Below, one piece after another: positions 1 to 10,047 of a DNA stretch of 64,000 nucleotides (within the stretch, counting starts at the first letter, position 1; each line of letters starts with the position of its first letter). Origin of the DNA: Arthrobacter sp. PvP023. GTDB lineage: Bacteria > Actinomycetota > Actinomycetes > Actinomycetales > Micrococcaceae. Location: assembly GCF_017832975.1 (NCBI RefSeq), contig NZ_JAFIBI010000001.1, positions 2,666,001-2,730,000 on the forward strand. Direction: 5' to 3'. The translations under genes and the position numbers were made by a program. The notes under the pieces were generated by a model that was not told the origin of the DNA, did not search any database, and saw nothing but the letters and a program-made list of their open reading frames with translations.

Positions 1-708
1 GTAGCTGCCGACGCCGACGACGTCCAGCTCGGTGACAACGAGGTAGCCATTGCCGGCGGCCTGGCGACGCAGATGATGGTGTGGGAATTTGCCACCGCCG
101 TCGCCGGGCGCCTGCTGGGCATCAACCCGTTTGACCAGCCCGACGTCGAAGCCGCCAAGGTGGCCGCACGCGGCCTGCTGGACGCTCAGCCGGAACCGAC
201 CCCGGCCAACTTCGTCGACGGCGCCATAGAGGTGCGCGGCGGCGACTGGCTGGGAGCTGCCTCGACGGCGTCTGCCGCAGTGTCCGCGCTGCTCGCCCAG
301 CTCGCCGACGACAGCTACCTCAGCGTCCAGGCCTACTTCGACCGGCTGGCATATGCCCCGTTCGAAGGTGTCCGTGACCAGCTCGCAGCAGTCAGCGGAC
401 GTCCTGTGACGTTCGGCTGGGGCCCGCGCTTCCTGCACTCCACCGGCCAGTTCCACAAGGGCGGACCCGCCATCGGTGTGTTCCTGCAGGTCACTGCCGA
501 GTCCGCAACGGACCTCTCCATCCCGGAGCGGCCGTTCACGTTCGGCGAGCTGATCTCGGCCCAGGCCGCCGGCGACGCCCAGGTTCTCAGCGACCACGGC
601 CGTCCGGTCCTCCGCCTGCACCTCACAGACCGCGCCGCAGGCGTCAAGCAGCTGCAGGATATTTTTTCAGAGCTTGCCGGCCAGGCAGCATCCCACACTG
701 AAAGCTAA
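1..708 (+). CDS. pgi: glucose-6-phosphate isomerase, C-terminal part
   Basis: The reading frame is open from base 1 and ends at TAA 706-708, giving the last 235 residues; the start lies outside the window. The enzyme interconverts glucose-6-phosphate and fructose-6-phosphate in the cytoplasm. The piece carries the actinobacterial PGI C-terminal signature GWGPRFLHSTGQFHKGGP, including the His-Lys near the active site. zwf follows 15 bases downstream, so this is the usual actinobacterial pentose-phosphate operon. A related C-terminus also occurs in transaldolase-PGI fusions, and the cut gene cannot tell a fusion from a separate gene. Confidence 0.9.
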   Translation, partial: VAADADDVQLGDNEVAIAGGLATQMMVWEFATAVAGRLLGINPFDQPDVEAAKVAARGLLDAQPEPTPANFVDGAIEVRGGDWLGAASTASAAVSALLAQLADDSYLSVQAYFDRLAYAPFEGVRDQLAAVSGRPVTFGWGPRFLHSTGQFHKGGPAIGVFLQVTAESATDLSIPERPFTFGELISAQAAGDAQVLSDHGRPVLRLHLTDRAAGVKQLQDIFSELAGQAASHTES

Positions 709-723
709 GGCACCGAACCAACC

Positions 724-2286
724 ATGCCAGAAACTGAAAACGGCAGCAGGAAGTCAGCAGGGCGGGGACGCAACCCGTTGCGGGATCCCCGGGACCGCCG
801 GCTGAACCGCATCGCCGGTCCCTCCTCGCTGGTCCTCTTCGGAGTGACCGGCGACCTTGCCCGCAAGAAGCTCATGCCTGCCGTCTACGACCTGGCCAAC
901 CGCGGCCTGCTGCCGCCGAGCTTCGCCCTGGTGGGCTTCGCCCGGCGGCAGTGGGAAAACGAGGATTTCGCCGCCGAGGTCAAGGAGTCCGTCAAGGCCT
1001 ACGCACGTACGCCGTTTGATGAGGCTGTGTGGAACCAGCTCTCCGAGGGCATCCGCTTTGTCCAGGGAGAGTTCGACGACGACGAAGCCTTTGAGCGGCT
1101 CGGCGACACGATCGACGAGCTGGACGAGCAGCGCGGAACGCGCGGCAACCACGCGTTTTACCTCTCGATTCCGCCGAAAGCGTTTGAACAGGTCTGCCGA
1201 CAGCTGTCGAAGCACGGCCTGGCGCAGGCTGAGGGTGACAAGTGGCGCCGTGTCGTCATTGAGAAGCCGTTCGGGCACGACCTCGAGTCCGCCCGGCAGC
1301 TCAACGACATCGTGGAGTCTGTCTTCCCGCCCGACGCGGTCTTCCGGATCGACCACTACCTGGGCAAGGAAACAGTCCAGAACATCCTGGCCCTGCGGTT
1401 CGCGAACCAGCTGTTCGAACCGCTCTGGAACGCGAACTATGTTGACCACGTCCAGATCACCATGGCCGAGGACATCGGTACGGGCGGCCGGGCAGGCTAC
1501 TACGACGGTGTGGGCGCGGCCCGCGACGTCATCCAGAACCACCTGCTCCAGCTCCTGGCGCTGACGGCCATGGAGGAACCCATTTCCTTCAACGCCGATG
1601 ACCTTCGTGCCGAGAAGGAAAAGGTCCTGGCCGCGGTTAAGCTCCCGGAGGACCTGTCGACGCACTCGGCGCGCGGTCAGTTCGCCGGCGGCTGGCAGGG
1701 CGGCGAGCAGGTCCTTGGCTACCTGGAGGAGGAAGGCATCCCTGCCGACTCCACCACGGAAACCTACGCCGCCATCCGGGTGGACATCCACACGCGCCGC
1801 TGGGCAGGTGTGCCGTTCTACCTCCGTGCCGGAAAGCGGCTGGGGCGCCGGGTGACGGAAATCGCCGTCGTCTTCAAGCGCGCCCCCAACCTTCTTTTCC
1901 GCGATCACGGCGAGGACGACTTCGGCCAGAACGCCGTGGTGATCCGGGTGCAGCCTGACGAGGGCGCCACGATCCGGTTCGGTTCGAAGGTTCCTGGGAC
2001 GCAGATGGAAGTCCGCGACGTCACGATGGACTTCGGCTACGGGCACTCGTTCACCGAGTCCAGCCCCGAAGCGTACGAACGGCTCATCCTGGACGTCCTG
2101 CTGGGCGAACCGCCGCTGTTCCCGCGTCACCAGGAAGTGGAACTGTCCTGGAAGATCCTGGATCCCTTTGAAGAGTACTGGGCCGGCCTGGGCGAACAGC
2201 CTGAGCCGTATGCCCCCGGAAGCTGGGGCCCCGCCTCGGCCGATGAGCTGCTTGCCCGCGACGGACGAACCTGGAGAAGGCCATGA
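724..2286 (+). CDS. zwf: glucose-6-phosphate 1-dehydrogenase
   Basis: This enzyme oxidises glucose-6-phosphate to 6-phosphogluconolactone and makes NADPH, the first step of the oxidative pentose phosphate pathway. The 520-residue protein has the nucleotide-binding GVTGDLA at about residues 40-46, EKPFG near 180 and the family signature RIDHYLGKE near 208-216, which holds the catalytic His. The length is normal for actinobacteria, with a basic N-terminal extension of about 30 residues. Its stop overlaps the opcA start (ATGA), so the two are translationally coupled. No strong ribosome binding site is visible before ATG 724. Confidence 0.97.
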   Translation: MPETENGSRKSAGRGRNPLRDPRDRRLNRIAGPSSLVLFGVTGDLARKKLMPAVYDLANRGLLPPSFALVGFARRQWENEDFAAEVKESVKAYARTPFDEAVWNQLSEGIRFVQGEFDDDEAFERLGDTIDELDEQRGTRGNHAFYLSIPPKAFEQVCRQLSKHGLAQAEGDKWRRVVIEKPFGHDLESARQLNDIVESVFPPDAVFRIDHYLGKETVQNILALRFANQLFEPLWNANYVDHVQITMAEDIGTGGRAGYYDGVGAARDVIQNHLLQLLALTAMEEPISFNADDLRAEKEKVLAAVKLPEDLSTHSARGQFAGGWQGGEQVLGYLEEEGIPADSTTETYAAIRVDIHTRRWAGVPFYLRAGKRLGRRVTEIAVVFKRAPNLLFRDHGEDDFGQNAVVIRVQPDEGATIRFGSKVPGTQMEVRDVTMDFGYGHSFTESSPEAYERLILDVLLGEPPLFPRHQEVELSWKILDPFEEYWAGLGEQPEPYAPGSWGPASADELLARDGRTWRRP

Positions 2287-3224
2287 TCGTAGATCTTCCC
2301 GACACAACAACCTCCGCCATCTCCAAGAAGATCATGTCCCTGCGCGAGCAGGGCGGCGTGATCGCGCTCGGCCGGGTGCTCACCCTTGTGGTGGTCACCA
2401 AGTCCGGGCTGGAGGAGGAGGCTATTGAAGCGGCCAACGAAGCCAGCCGGGAACACCCCTGCCGGATCATCGTCCTTGCCGATGCCGGAGCCAACTCCCC
2501 CACCCGGCTGGACGCCCAGATCCGCGTGGGCGGCGACGCCGGCGCATCCGAAGTGATCGTGCTCCGCGGGTACGGCGAGCTCGCCGAGGAAAGTGAATCC
2601 CTCGTTGCCGCCCTCCTGCTCCCCGATGCTCCGATCGTGGCCTGGTGGCCGCACGGTGCGCCCAAGAGCGCCTGTGAGACGTCCATCGGGCGGATTGCGC
2701 ACCGCCGCATCACCGACTCCGCCAATGAGGAGGACCCGCAGAAGGCACTGGACAACATCCGGAATACGTACAAGGCCGGCGACACCGACCTCGCCTGGAC
2801 CCGCCTCACCAACTGGCGGATCCAGCTGGCCGCTGTCCTGGACCAGGTCGACTCTTCGCCCGTCACGGCCGTCGCCGTGGAAGGCGCCTCGGACTCCCCC
2901 AGCACCCTCCTTCTTGCAGCCTGGCTGACACTGGCCCTCGATGCCCCGGTGACCATCGTGGCAGACCCCGCCGGGACCGGCATCCGGCGCGTCCGGCTCA
3001 GCCGCGCCAGCGGCGACGTTCAGCTGTTCCGCCCGGGATTGTCTGTGGCTGAACTGACGCAGCCGGGCCAGCCCGCACAGCGCATCTCGCTGCCGCGCCG
3101 CAGCCTCAGGGACTGCCTTGCCGAAGAACTGCGGCGGCTGGATCCCGACGAAGTCTTCGGTGAAGTGATTACTATTGGACTGCCCCGCACAAATCTAAGG
3201 AGTGTCCGTCCCAGTGAGCGCTGA
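2283..3224 (+). CDS. opcA: glucose-6-phosphate dehydrogenase assembly protein OpcA
   Basis: OpcA is an actinobacterial and cyanobacterial protein needed for assembly or full activity of glucose-6-phosphate dehydrogenase. It is 313 residues, of typical length, with no membrane segment or signal peptide. The start ATG overlaps the zwf stop by four bases, consistent with stoichiometric production of the two partners. The family call rests on the N-terminal sequence (MIVDLPDTTTSAISKKI), the central PIVAWWPHGAP segment and its position between zwf and pgl. It is not itself a known catalyst. Confidence 0.95.
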   Translation: MIVDLPDTTTSAISKKIMSLREQGGVIALGRVLTLVVVTKSGLEEEAIEAANEASREHPCRIIVLADAGANSPTRLDAQIRVGGDAGASEVIVLRGYGELAEESESLVAALLLPDAPIVAWWPHGAPKSACETSIGRIAHRRITDSANEEDPQKALDNIRNTYKAGDTDLAWTRLTNWRIQLAAVLDQVDSSPVTAVAVEGASDSPSTLLLAAWLTLALDAPVTIVADPAGTGIRRVRLSRASGDVQLFRPGLSVAELTQPGQPAQRISLPRRSLRDCLAEELRRLDPDEVFGEVITIGLPRTNLRSVRPSER

Positions 3225-4032
3225 TCCCAGAGTAAGCATCCACCCTGACTCATCCGTACTGATGGCTGCCATCGCGGCCCGGCTCATTACCAAACTCGTG
3301 GACGTCCAGGACAAACACGGTGAGGCAACGGTGGTGCTCACGGGTGGCACTGTGGGCATCGGCACCCTCAGGGCGGTTGCTGACTCGGCGGCCTCTCCGG
3401 CAGTGAACTGGTCCAAGGTCAACTTCTGGTGGGGCGACGAACGCTTTGTCGGCAGCTCAGACAGCGATCGCAACACCCTCCAGGCGCACGAGGCGCTGCT
3501 GTCGCACATCCCCGTGGACCCGGAACGGGTGCATGAACCCGGCTCCACGGACGACTTCGACAGTCCGGAAGATGCCGCTGCTGACTACGCGCGGCGGCTT
3601 GCCCAGGCAGCCGCGGCGGAGCATGCAGCGGACATGTCCGATGACCGTCCCGAGAACCCGGGGACGCTTCCCCGCTTCGACGTGGTCCTCCTTGGCGTAG
3701 GCCCGGATGCCCATGTGGCCTCGCTCTTCCCCGAACAGGCAGGCATCAGGGAGAAAGAGCTCACGGTTGTGGGCGTCCGGAATTCCCCGAAACCGCCGCC
3801 CGAACGCATTTCGCTGACATTGCCGGCGATCAACACGGCGAGCGAAGTGTGGATGGTCGTTGCGGGCGAGGATAAGGCAGGTGCCGTGGGCCTTGCCCTG
3901 GCAGGCGCAAACCCCGTACAGGTCCCCGCGGCGGGACCTACCGGCCGCTCTCGGACGCTGTGGCTAATCGATGAGAATGCCGCGTCACGGGTTCCCGAGC
4001 AGCTAGTCCGTAAAGGTCCCGCGGGCTCGTAG
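3214..4032 (+). CDS. pgl: 6-phosphogluconolactonase
   Basis: This enzyme hydrolyses 6-phosphogluconolactone to 6-phosphogluconate, the second pentose-phosphate step. Conserved blocks are GGTVGIGTL near the N-terminus, WWGDERFV, and GVGPDAHVASLFP around residue 160. Two in-frame GTG starts exist at 3202 and 3214. I chose 3214 because the Shine-Dalgarno-like AAGGAG (3197-3202) would overlap the first GTG but sits 11 bases before the second. Either start lies inside the end of opcA, so the genes are coupled. The last 30 bases overlap the convergent rbpA gene. Confidence 0.93.
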   Translation: MSADPRVSIHPDSSVLMAAIAARLITKLVDVQDKHGEATVVLTGGTVGIGTLRAVADSAASPAVNWSKVNFWWGDERFVGSSDSDRNTLQAHEALLSHIPVDPERVHEPGSTDDFDSPEDAAADYARRLAQAAAAEHAADMSDDRPENPGTLPRFDVVLLGVGPDAHVASLFPEQAGIREKELTVVGVRNSPKPPPERISLTLPAINTASEVWMVVAGEDKAGAVGLALAGANPVQVPAAGPTGRSRTLWLIDENAASRVPEQLVRKGPAGS

Positions 4033-4380
4033 CCGCTCCAGCGCTCCGGCCAGTACGTCTTCGGCGTCCTGGCTGGAGCGTCGCTCTTTAACGTACTCAA
4101 GGTGGCTTTTATAGCCCTCGTCGGAATGGTGCGGCAGCTCGACGCGGGCCTCGTCCCGTGACGCAGTGCCGCCGCAGCGGCGGCAGTCCCAGACCACGGG
4201 GATCTGGTCTTCCGGGAGCTTAATGAAAACAGGCCGCGTCTCGTGTCCTTTGGCGCACCAATAGGAAACACGAATACGCGGCAAGCGTTCACCGACAACG
4301 TCGTTTGGCTGAATTTTCGGGGCTGACCCTTCGGCCACCCCCACACGGGTTCCCCGGAACCCAGAAGCAGCATGCACCAT
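4003..4380 (-). CDS. rbpA: RNA polymerase-binding protein RbpA
   Basis: RbpA is an actinobacterial transcription factor that binds RNA polymerase and the group 1/2 sigma factor and stabilises the open complex. The 125-residue protein begins with the FRGTRVG block typical of its N-terminal tail, then has the zinc-site cysteines (CAKGH and CRRCG) and an acidic, helical sigma-interacting C-terminus. CAGGAG sits about 6 bases before the ATG. It converges on pgl with a 30-base tail-to-tail overlap. A possible stress promoter is listed separately. Confidence 0.95.
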   Translation of the reverse strand: MVHAASGFRGTRVGVAEGSAPKIQPNDVVGERLPRIRVSYWCAKGHETRPVFIKLPEDQIPVVWDCRRCGGTASRDEARVELPHHSDEGYKSHLEYVKERRSSQDAEDVLAGALERLRARGTFTD

Positions 4381-4421
4381 CGGGAACTCCTGGCTACTCG
4401 ACTGACCGGTTGTTGGAAGCC

Positions 4422-4449
4422 AACAGCCACAGTTTAGTGCGGAGTTCCC
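4422..4449 (-). promoter_or_regulatory. candidate ECF (SigH/SigR-like) and housekeeping promoter of rbpA
   Basis: Read on the minus strand, GGGAAC (4449-4444) is followed by 19 bases and GTT (4424-4422), resembling the actinobacterial thiol-stress sigma pattern GGAAY-N17/19-GTT. A housekeeping -10 TAAACT (4436-4431) lies between them. In Streptomyces, rbpA is partly controlled by SigR. The spacer is at the long end of the range, so this is a suggestion only. Confidence 0.35.
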
Positions 4450-4486
4450 GACGGCGGCAGGGCCGTTAGTACCGGGAGTGTAAATT

Positions 4487-4502
4487 CCGGGAAAACTCCC
4501 GG
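4487..4502 (-). terminator. weak hairpin after secG
   Basis: A six-base stem CCGGGA/TCCCGG with a 4-base loop lies about 25 bases downstream of the secG stop on the minus strand. It could end the gap-pgk-tpiA-secG transcript. The stem is short and there is no clear T run. Confidence 0.35.
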
Positions 4503-4524
4503 CCGGTATTGTTCAGGCGGACTG

Positions 4525-4782
4525 CTAGGAGTCGCCGCCTCCGGAGAAGCGCATCAGAAGGCCAAGGGCGATGATGACGACGCCCCAGGTGACACCGAGG
4601 ATGACCGTGAACCTGTTGAGGTTGCGTTCCGCCACGCCGGACGAGCTGAGGCCTGAGCTCATGCCTCCGCCGAACATGTCCGACAGACCGCCGCCCCGTC
4701 CCTTGTGGAGCAGGATGAGCAGCGTCAGCAGGAGGCTGGTGATGCCCAGGAGGATCTGCAGAATGACATGAAGAACGTCCAC
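4525..4782 (-). CDS. secG: preprotein translocase subunit SecG
   Basis: SecG is the small accessory membrane subunit of the SecYEG protein-export channel. The 85-residue protein has two hydrophobic segments (about residues 4-25 and 60-78) flanking a Gly/Ser-rich loop that contains the conserved LLHKGRGGGLSDMFGG region. The start is GTG 4782 with AAAGG just upstream. It is the last gene of the minus-strand gap-pgk-tpiA-secG operon, 49 bases after tpiA, an order conserved in actinobacteria. Confidence 0.95.
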   Translation of the reverse strand: MDVLHVILQILLGITSLLLTLLILLHKGRGGGLSDMFGGGMSSGLSSSGVAERNLNRFTVILGVTWGVVIIALGLLMRFSGGGDS

Positions 4783-4831
4783 GACGGCCTTTCAGAAGTT
4801 GATGATTGCGGGGGTCAAGGCTGTGTCCGGA

Positions 4832-5647
4832 CTAATCCGTCAGCAGGTGACTCTCGAACCTGACAATATTAGCAAACTCGGCGGGATCGAGGCTGGCGCC
4901 GCCTACCAACACGCCGTCGACGTCGCGTTCGTTCAGGATGGCGGCCGCATTGTTGGCCTTGACCGAACCGCCGTACAGCAGGCGGACCTTCGCGGCAACC
5001 TCGTCGCCGAACAGGGTGGTGAGCTCGGCGCGGATGGCGGCGCACATTTCCTGTGCATCCTCCGGTCCTGCCACTTCACCGGTGCCGATGGCCCAGACGG
5101 GCTCGTAGGCGACCACGAGCTCGGCCGCTTCGTCGGCGCTGAGGCCTTCGACGTTGGCACGGAGCTGGTCGAGCGTGTGCTGGACGTGCGTGCCGGCCTG
5201 CCGGATCTCGAGGCCTTCGCCGACGCAGAGCACCGGGGTGACTCCGTGGCGGTATGCGGCCTTCACTTTAGCGTTGAGGACCTCGTCGGTCTCGTTGTGG
5301 ATGGTGCGCCGTTCGCTGTGGCCGACCAGGACGTACTTGCAGCCCAGCTTGTTCAGGAACTGGCCGGAGATGTCACCGGTGTAGGCACCGGAATCGAACT
5401 GCGAAAGGTCCTGGCCGCCGTAGACGACTTCCAGTTCGTCGCCCTGGACGAGGGTCTGGACGCCGCGAAGGTCGGTGAAAGGCGGGAAGACAGCTACCTC
5501 GGCGCGGCTGTAATCGTGCTTGGCATCGGACAGGGTCCAAGCGAGTTTCTGCAGCAGCGTGATGCCCTGGACGTGGTCCATGTTCATCTTCCAGTTGCCG
5601 GCAATCAGGGGCGTGCGGTCGAACTTGCCATTCGTTGACGTAGTCAC
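4832..5647 (-). CDS. tpiA: triosephosphate isomerase
   Basis: This glycolytic enzyme interconverts dihydroxyacetone phosphate and glyceraldehyde-3-phosphate. The catalytic residues are visible: Lys20 in GNWKMN, His110 in VGHSERR and Glu182 in [11 protein letters not shown], with the phosphate-binding GGSVK near the C-terminus. It is 271 residues. The start is GTG 5647 with GGAG upstream. It lies 81 bases after pgk in the glycolytic operon. Confidence 0.97.
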   Translation of the reverse strand: MTTSTNGKFDRTPLIAGNWKMNMDHVQGITLLQKLAWTLSDAKHDYSRAEVAVFPPFTDLRGVQTLVQGDELEVVYGGQDLSQFDSGAYTGDISGQFLNKLGCKYVLVGHSERRTIHNETDEVLNAKVKAAYRHGVTPVLCVGEGLEIRQAGTHVQHTLDQLRANVEGLSADEAAELVVAYEPVWAIGTGEVAGPEDAQEMCAAIRAELTTLFGDEVAAKVRLLYGGSVKANNAAAILNERDVDGVLVGGASLDPAEFANIVRFESHLLTD

Positions 5648-5728
5648 GTGTTCTCCAAAAAGTGCGTGTGATATGAACAGCCGGCAGGGCCCCGACCTTT
5701 CAGTGCGGTGCCCTGCCGGCTGGAGGAT

Positions 5729-6955
5729 CTAGCGGTCCAGAACGCTGAGGCCCGGCAGTTCCTTGCCTTCGAGGTACTCCAGGCTGGCGCCGCCACCCGT
5801 GGAGATGTGGCCGAACTGGTCGTCGGCGAAGCCCAGGGTGCGGACGGCAGCTGCGGAGTCTCCGCCGCCGACCACGGTGAAGGCATCCGCTTCGGTGAGG
5901 GCCTGCGCGATGGCACGGGTGCCGCCGGCAAAGGCGTCGAACTCAAAGACGCCCATGGGGCCGTTCCAGAACACCGTCTTGGCGCCCTTGATGCGGGCGG
6001 CGAACGCGGCCGCCGATTCGGGTCCGATGTCCAGCCCGATGCCCTGCGCGCCGAAGCTGCTGCCTTCGATGGCGTCGGCGCTGACCGTCTCGTGGTCAGC
6101 GTCAGCAGCGAACTTGGCCGCGACCACAACGTCCGTGGGCACAACGAACTCAGTGCCTGCGTCCGCCGCGCGCTTCAGGTAGTCCTGGACCACGGGGATC
6201 TGGTCTTCCTCGAGCAGGCTGCCGGCAACCTTGTGGCCGGCCGCTGCCAGGAACGTGAACAGCATGCCGCCACCCACCAGGATGGTGTCGGCCTTGCCAA
6301 TCAGGTTGTCGATGACCGCGAGCTTGTCCGAAACCTTGGAACCGCCGAGCACCACCACATAAGGCCGTTGGGTCTCCGTGGTGAGCTTGCGGAGCACCTC
6401 CACTTCGGTGTGCACAAGGTCGCCCTGGTACGACGGCAGCCGGGTGGCGACGTCGTACACGCTGGCGTGCTTGCGGTGGACGGCGCCGAAGGCGTCATCC
6501 ACGAAGGCGCCGTTCCCGCCCGTCAGCGACACCAGTTCGTCCGCGAAGGCGCCGCGCTCGGCGTCGTCCTTGCTGGTCTCACGGGCATCGAAACGAACGT
6601 TTTCAAGGACCAGGACTTCGCCGTCCTGCAACGCAGCGGCATGCTCCTTTGCCGAGGCACCGACGGTGTCTCCGGCCAGGGTGACCTTGAAAGGAGCCAG
6701 CTCGGCCAGCCGCGTTACGGCAGGCTTGAGGGAGTATTTTTCCTCCGGGGCGCCCTTGGGGCGTCCGAGGTGGGCTGTGACCAGCACGCGGGCACCGGCG
6801 TCCGTGAGCTTCGTCAGTACTGGCAGGGACGCTTTAATGCGGCCGTCATCAGTCACGTCAGAGCCGTCGAGCGGCACATTCAGGTCACTTCTGACCAGAA
6901 TGTACCGCCCGCGGACACCATCAGCGATCAGTTCGTTGAGGGTGTGGAATGTCAT
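5729..6955 (-). CDS. pgk: phosphoglycerate kinase
   Basis: This kinase transfers phosphate from 1,3-bisphosphoglycerate to ADP in glycolysis. The substrate-site block RSDLNVPL lies at about residues 22-29, and the nucleotide-site GGGDSAAAV lies near the C-terminus. I use ATG 6955 (MTFHTLNEL), which gives 408 residues, the usual length. Upstream in-frame codons would run back into the gap coding sequence and add non-homologous residues. The start is 10 bases after the gap stop, so the two are probably co-transcribed and coupled. Confidence 0.97.
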   Translation of the reverse strand: MTFHTLNELIADGVRGRYILVRSDLNVPLDGSDVTDDGRIKASLPVLTKLTDAGARVLVTAHLGRPKGAPEEKYSLKPAVTRLAELAPFKVTLAGDTVGASAKEHAAALQDGEVLVLENVRFDARETSKDDAERGAFADELVSLTGGNGAFVDDAFGAVHRKHASVYDVATRLPSYQGDLVHTEVEVLRKLTTETQRPYVVVLGGSKVSDKLAVIDNLIGKADTILVGGGMLFTFLAAAGHKVAGSLLEEDQIPVVQDYLKRAADAGTEFVVPTDVVVAAKFAADADHETVSADAIEGSSFGAQGIGLDIGPESAAAFAARIKGAKTVFWNGPMGVFEFDAFAGGTRAIAQALTEADAFTVVGGGDSAAAVRTLGFADDQFGHISTGGGASLEYLEGKELPGLSVLDR

Positions 6956-6965
6956 GTGTCTAACC

Positions 6966-8069
<1,104 letters not shown>

Positions 8070-8143
8070 TTACCAGATCGGAGGGCGACCAGCCACATTG
8101 CTGAAGGCTAACCGCCTTCCGTGATCCATCTTACGTTTAAGAA

Positions 8144-8173
8144 GGTCCGCCCCCGCAAGTGCGGGGGCGGACC
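8144..8173 (-). terminator. terminator after sodA
   Basis: A perfect 13-bp stem (GGTCCGCCCCCGC with its complement) closes a 4-base AAGT loop, about 80 bases downstream of the sodA stop. On the minus strand it is followed by TTCTTAAAC. It separates sodA from the gap operon. Confidence 0.8.
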
Positions 8174-8251
8174 GTCCACGATTCGGCCCGAAACGGACTA
8201 AATGTGAAGTTTGTTACAGGGTGATGTCTTGCCCGTCACACCTGAACGGCG

Positions 8252-8875
8252 TTACAGGGTGATGAGGCCCGTGGCGTTCTTGCGTGCACCGTCGAAGCGC
8301 TTGGCGACGTCGGCCCAGTTCACGATGTTCCAGAAAGCCTTGACGTAGTCAGCCTTGACGTTGACGTAGTCCAGGTAGAAGGCGTGCTCCCACATGTCGA
8401 GCATGAGCAGCGGCGTGGTGCCGAGTGCAACGTTGCCCTGCTGGTCGTAGAGCTGCTCGATGACCAGGTTTCCGCCGATGGGCTCGTAGGCCAGGAATCC
8501 CCAGCCGGAACCCTGCAGGCCCAGCGCGGCAGCGCTGAACTGCGCACGGAAGGCGTCGAAGGAACCAAAAGCGTCATCGATGGCTGCGGCCAGCTCACCT
8601 TCGGGCTTGTCGCCGCCGTCCGGGGACAGGTTGTTCCAGAACACGGAGTGGTTGACGTGGCCGCCGGTGTGGAAAGCCAGGTCCTTCGAAAGCCGGTTGA
8701 TGTTGGCGAAGTCGCCCTTTTCGCGTGCCTCAGCCAGCTGGGCCAGCGCGTTGTTGGCACCGGTCACGTAGGCAGCGTGGTGCTTGCTGTGGTGCAGCTC
8801 CATGATGCGTGCGGAGATGTGGGGCTCCAGCGCTGCGTAGTCGTAGCTGAGTTCAGGCAGTACGTACTCGGTCAC
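8252..8875 (-). CDS. sodA: superoxide dismutase, Mn/Fe family (Mn-type residues)
   Basis: This enzyme dismutates superoxide. Starting at GTG 8875 (GGAGG five bases upstream), the 207-residue protein has the metal ligands His28, His76, Asp160 and His164, the last two in DMWEHA. This is the same numbering as in the mycobacterial enzyme. Position 145 is Gln (YDQQGN), where the M. tuberculosis iron enzyme has His; Gln there is the manganese-type choice. It is a monocistronic gene with its own terminator. Metal use is inferred from this residue only. Confidence 0.95.
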   Translation of the reverse strand: MTEYVLPELSYDYAALEPHISARIMELHHSKHHAAYVTGANNALAQLAEAREKGDFANINRLSKDLAFHTGGHVNHSVFWNNLSPDGGDKPEGELAAAIDDAFGSFDAFRAQFSAAALGLQGSGWGFLAYEPIGGNLVIEQLYDQQGNVALGTTPLLMLDMWEHAFYLDYVNVKADYVKAFWNIVNWADVAKRFDGARKNATGLITL

Positions 8876-9057
8876 AAAATCCTCCAATGTCGTGGACAGG
8901 TTGTCCGGTTTGGTAACTCTCGGATTGTGCATCCGGATGACAGGTCACCCGGAAATCTATAGGGACGGAATCCAGGCGGAGCGGTGGCTCCCTTGGGGCA
9001 CAACCTCCGGCCGCCGCGAGGTATTTCCGTTACCCGGTCTCGATTCTAGGGGCGCCT

Positions 9058-10038
9058 TTACTCGTCCAGCATTTCCGGCGTCACATTGGCCTCGGTCCCG
9101 GGGATTCCCAGGTCCAGCGCTCGTTTGTCCGCCATCGCCAGGAGCCTGCGGATCCTGCCGGCAATCGCATCCTTGGTCATGGGCGGATCGGCCAGCCGGC
9201 CAAGTTCGTCCAGGCTCGCCTGCTTGTGTGCAACGCGGAGTTCACCGGCATACTTCAGGTGGTCCGGGACGTCGTCGCCGAGGATCTCCAGTGCGCGGTC
9301 CACCCGGGCGCCGGCGGCAACTGCTGCCTGGGCCGAACGGCGCAGGTTGGCGTCGTCGAAGTTGGCCAGCCTGTTGGCCGTCGCCCGCACCTCCTTGCGC
9401 ATGCGGCGTTCTTCCCAGACCATGAGCGCGTCATGGGCACCCATCCGGGTGAGCAGCGCGGCGATCGTGTCTCCGTCGCGGATGACCACCCGGTCCACTC
9501 CCCTGACTTCGCGGGCCTTGGCCTGGATGCCGAGGCGGCGGGCCGCGCCCACCAGCGCCAGGGCCGACTCGGGCCCCGGGCAGGTCACTTCCATGGCGGA
9601 GGACCGGCCCGGCTCGGTCAGCGATCCGTGGGCAAGGAAGGCGCCGCGCCACACGGCTTCGGCGTCGGCGGCGGAACCGTTGACCACTGCCGACGGCAGC
9701 CCGCGGACAGGGCGGCCGCGCGCGTCCAGCAGCCCGGTCTGGCGGGCAAGGGCTTCGCCGTCGCGCACCACCCGCACCACATACCGGTTGCCGCGGCGGA
9801 GCCCGCCGCCGGAGACGACGATGATCTCGCTTTGGTGGCCGTATACCTCGGCGATCGCGGCCCTGAGGCGGCGTGCCGTGGACGCGAGGTCAACCTCGGC
9901 CTCAATCACGATGCGGCCGGAGATGATGTGCAATCCGCCGGCAAATCGCAGCATCGCCGAGACTTCTGCCTTGCGGACCGAGGACTTCTTAATGTCCAGG
10001 CGGGACAGTTCTTCTTTGACTGATGATGTCAGTGCCAT
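9058..10038 (-). CDS. whiA: DNA-binding protein WhiA
   Basis: WhiA is a conserved Gram-positive regulator that controls sporulation genes in Streptomyces and cell division in other firmicutes and actinobacteria. The 326-residue protein has the N-terminal LAGLIDADG-like domain and a C-terminal helix-turn-helix (around [18 protein letters not shown]). AGGAAGG lies six bases before the ATG. The stop of yvcK is 9 bases upstream, completing the classic rapZ-yvcK-whiA set. Confidence 0.96.
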   Translation of the reverse strand: MALTSSVKEELSRLDIKKSSVRKAEVSAMLRFAGGLHIISGRIVIEAEVDLASTARRLRAAIAEVYGHQSEIIVVSGGGLRRGNRYVVRVVRDGEALARQTGLLDARGRPVRGLPSAVVNGSAADAEAVWRGAFLAHGSLTEPGRSSAMEVTCPGPESALALVGAARRLGIQAKAREVRGVDRVVIRDGDTIAALLTRMGAHDALMVWEERRMRKEVRATANRLANFDDANLRRSAQAAVAAGARVDRALEILGDDVPDHLKYAGELRVAHKQASLDELGRLADPPMTKDAIAGRIRRLLAMADKRALDLGIPGTEANVTPEMLDE

Positions 10039-10047
10039 GGCACCTTC

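Noticed and set aside
754..2310. Long minus-strand open frame across zwf
   Set aside because: It is antisense to a certain gene, has no family features, and is explained by the high GC content at third codon positions.
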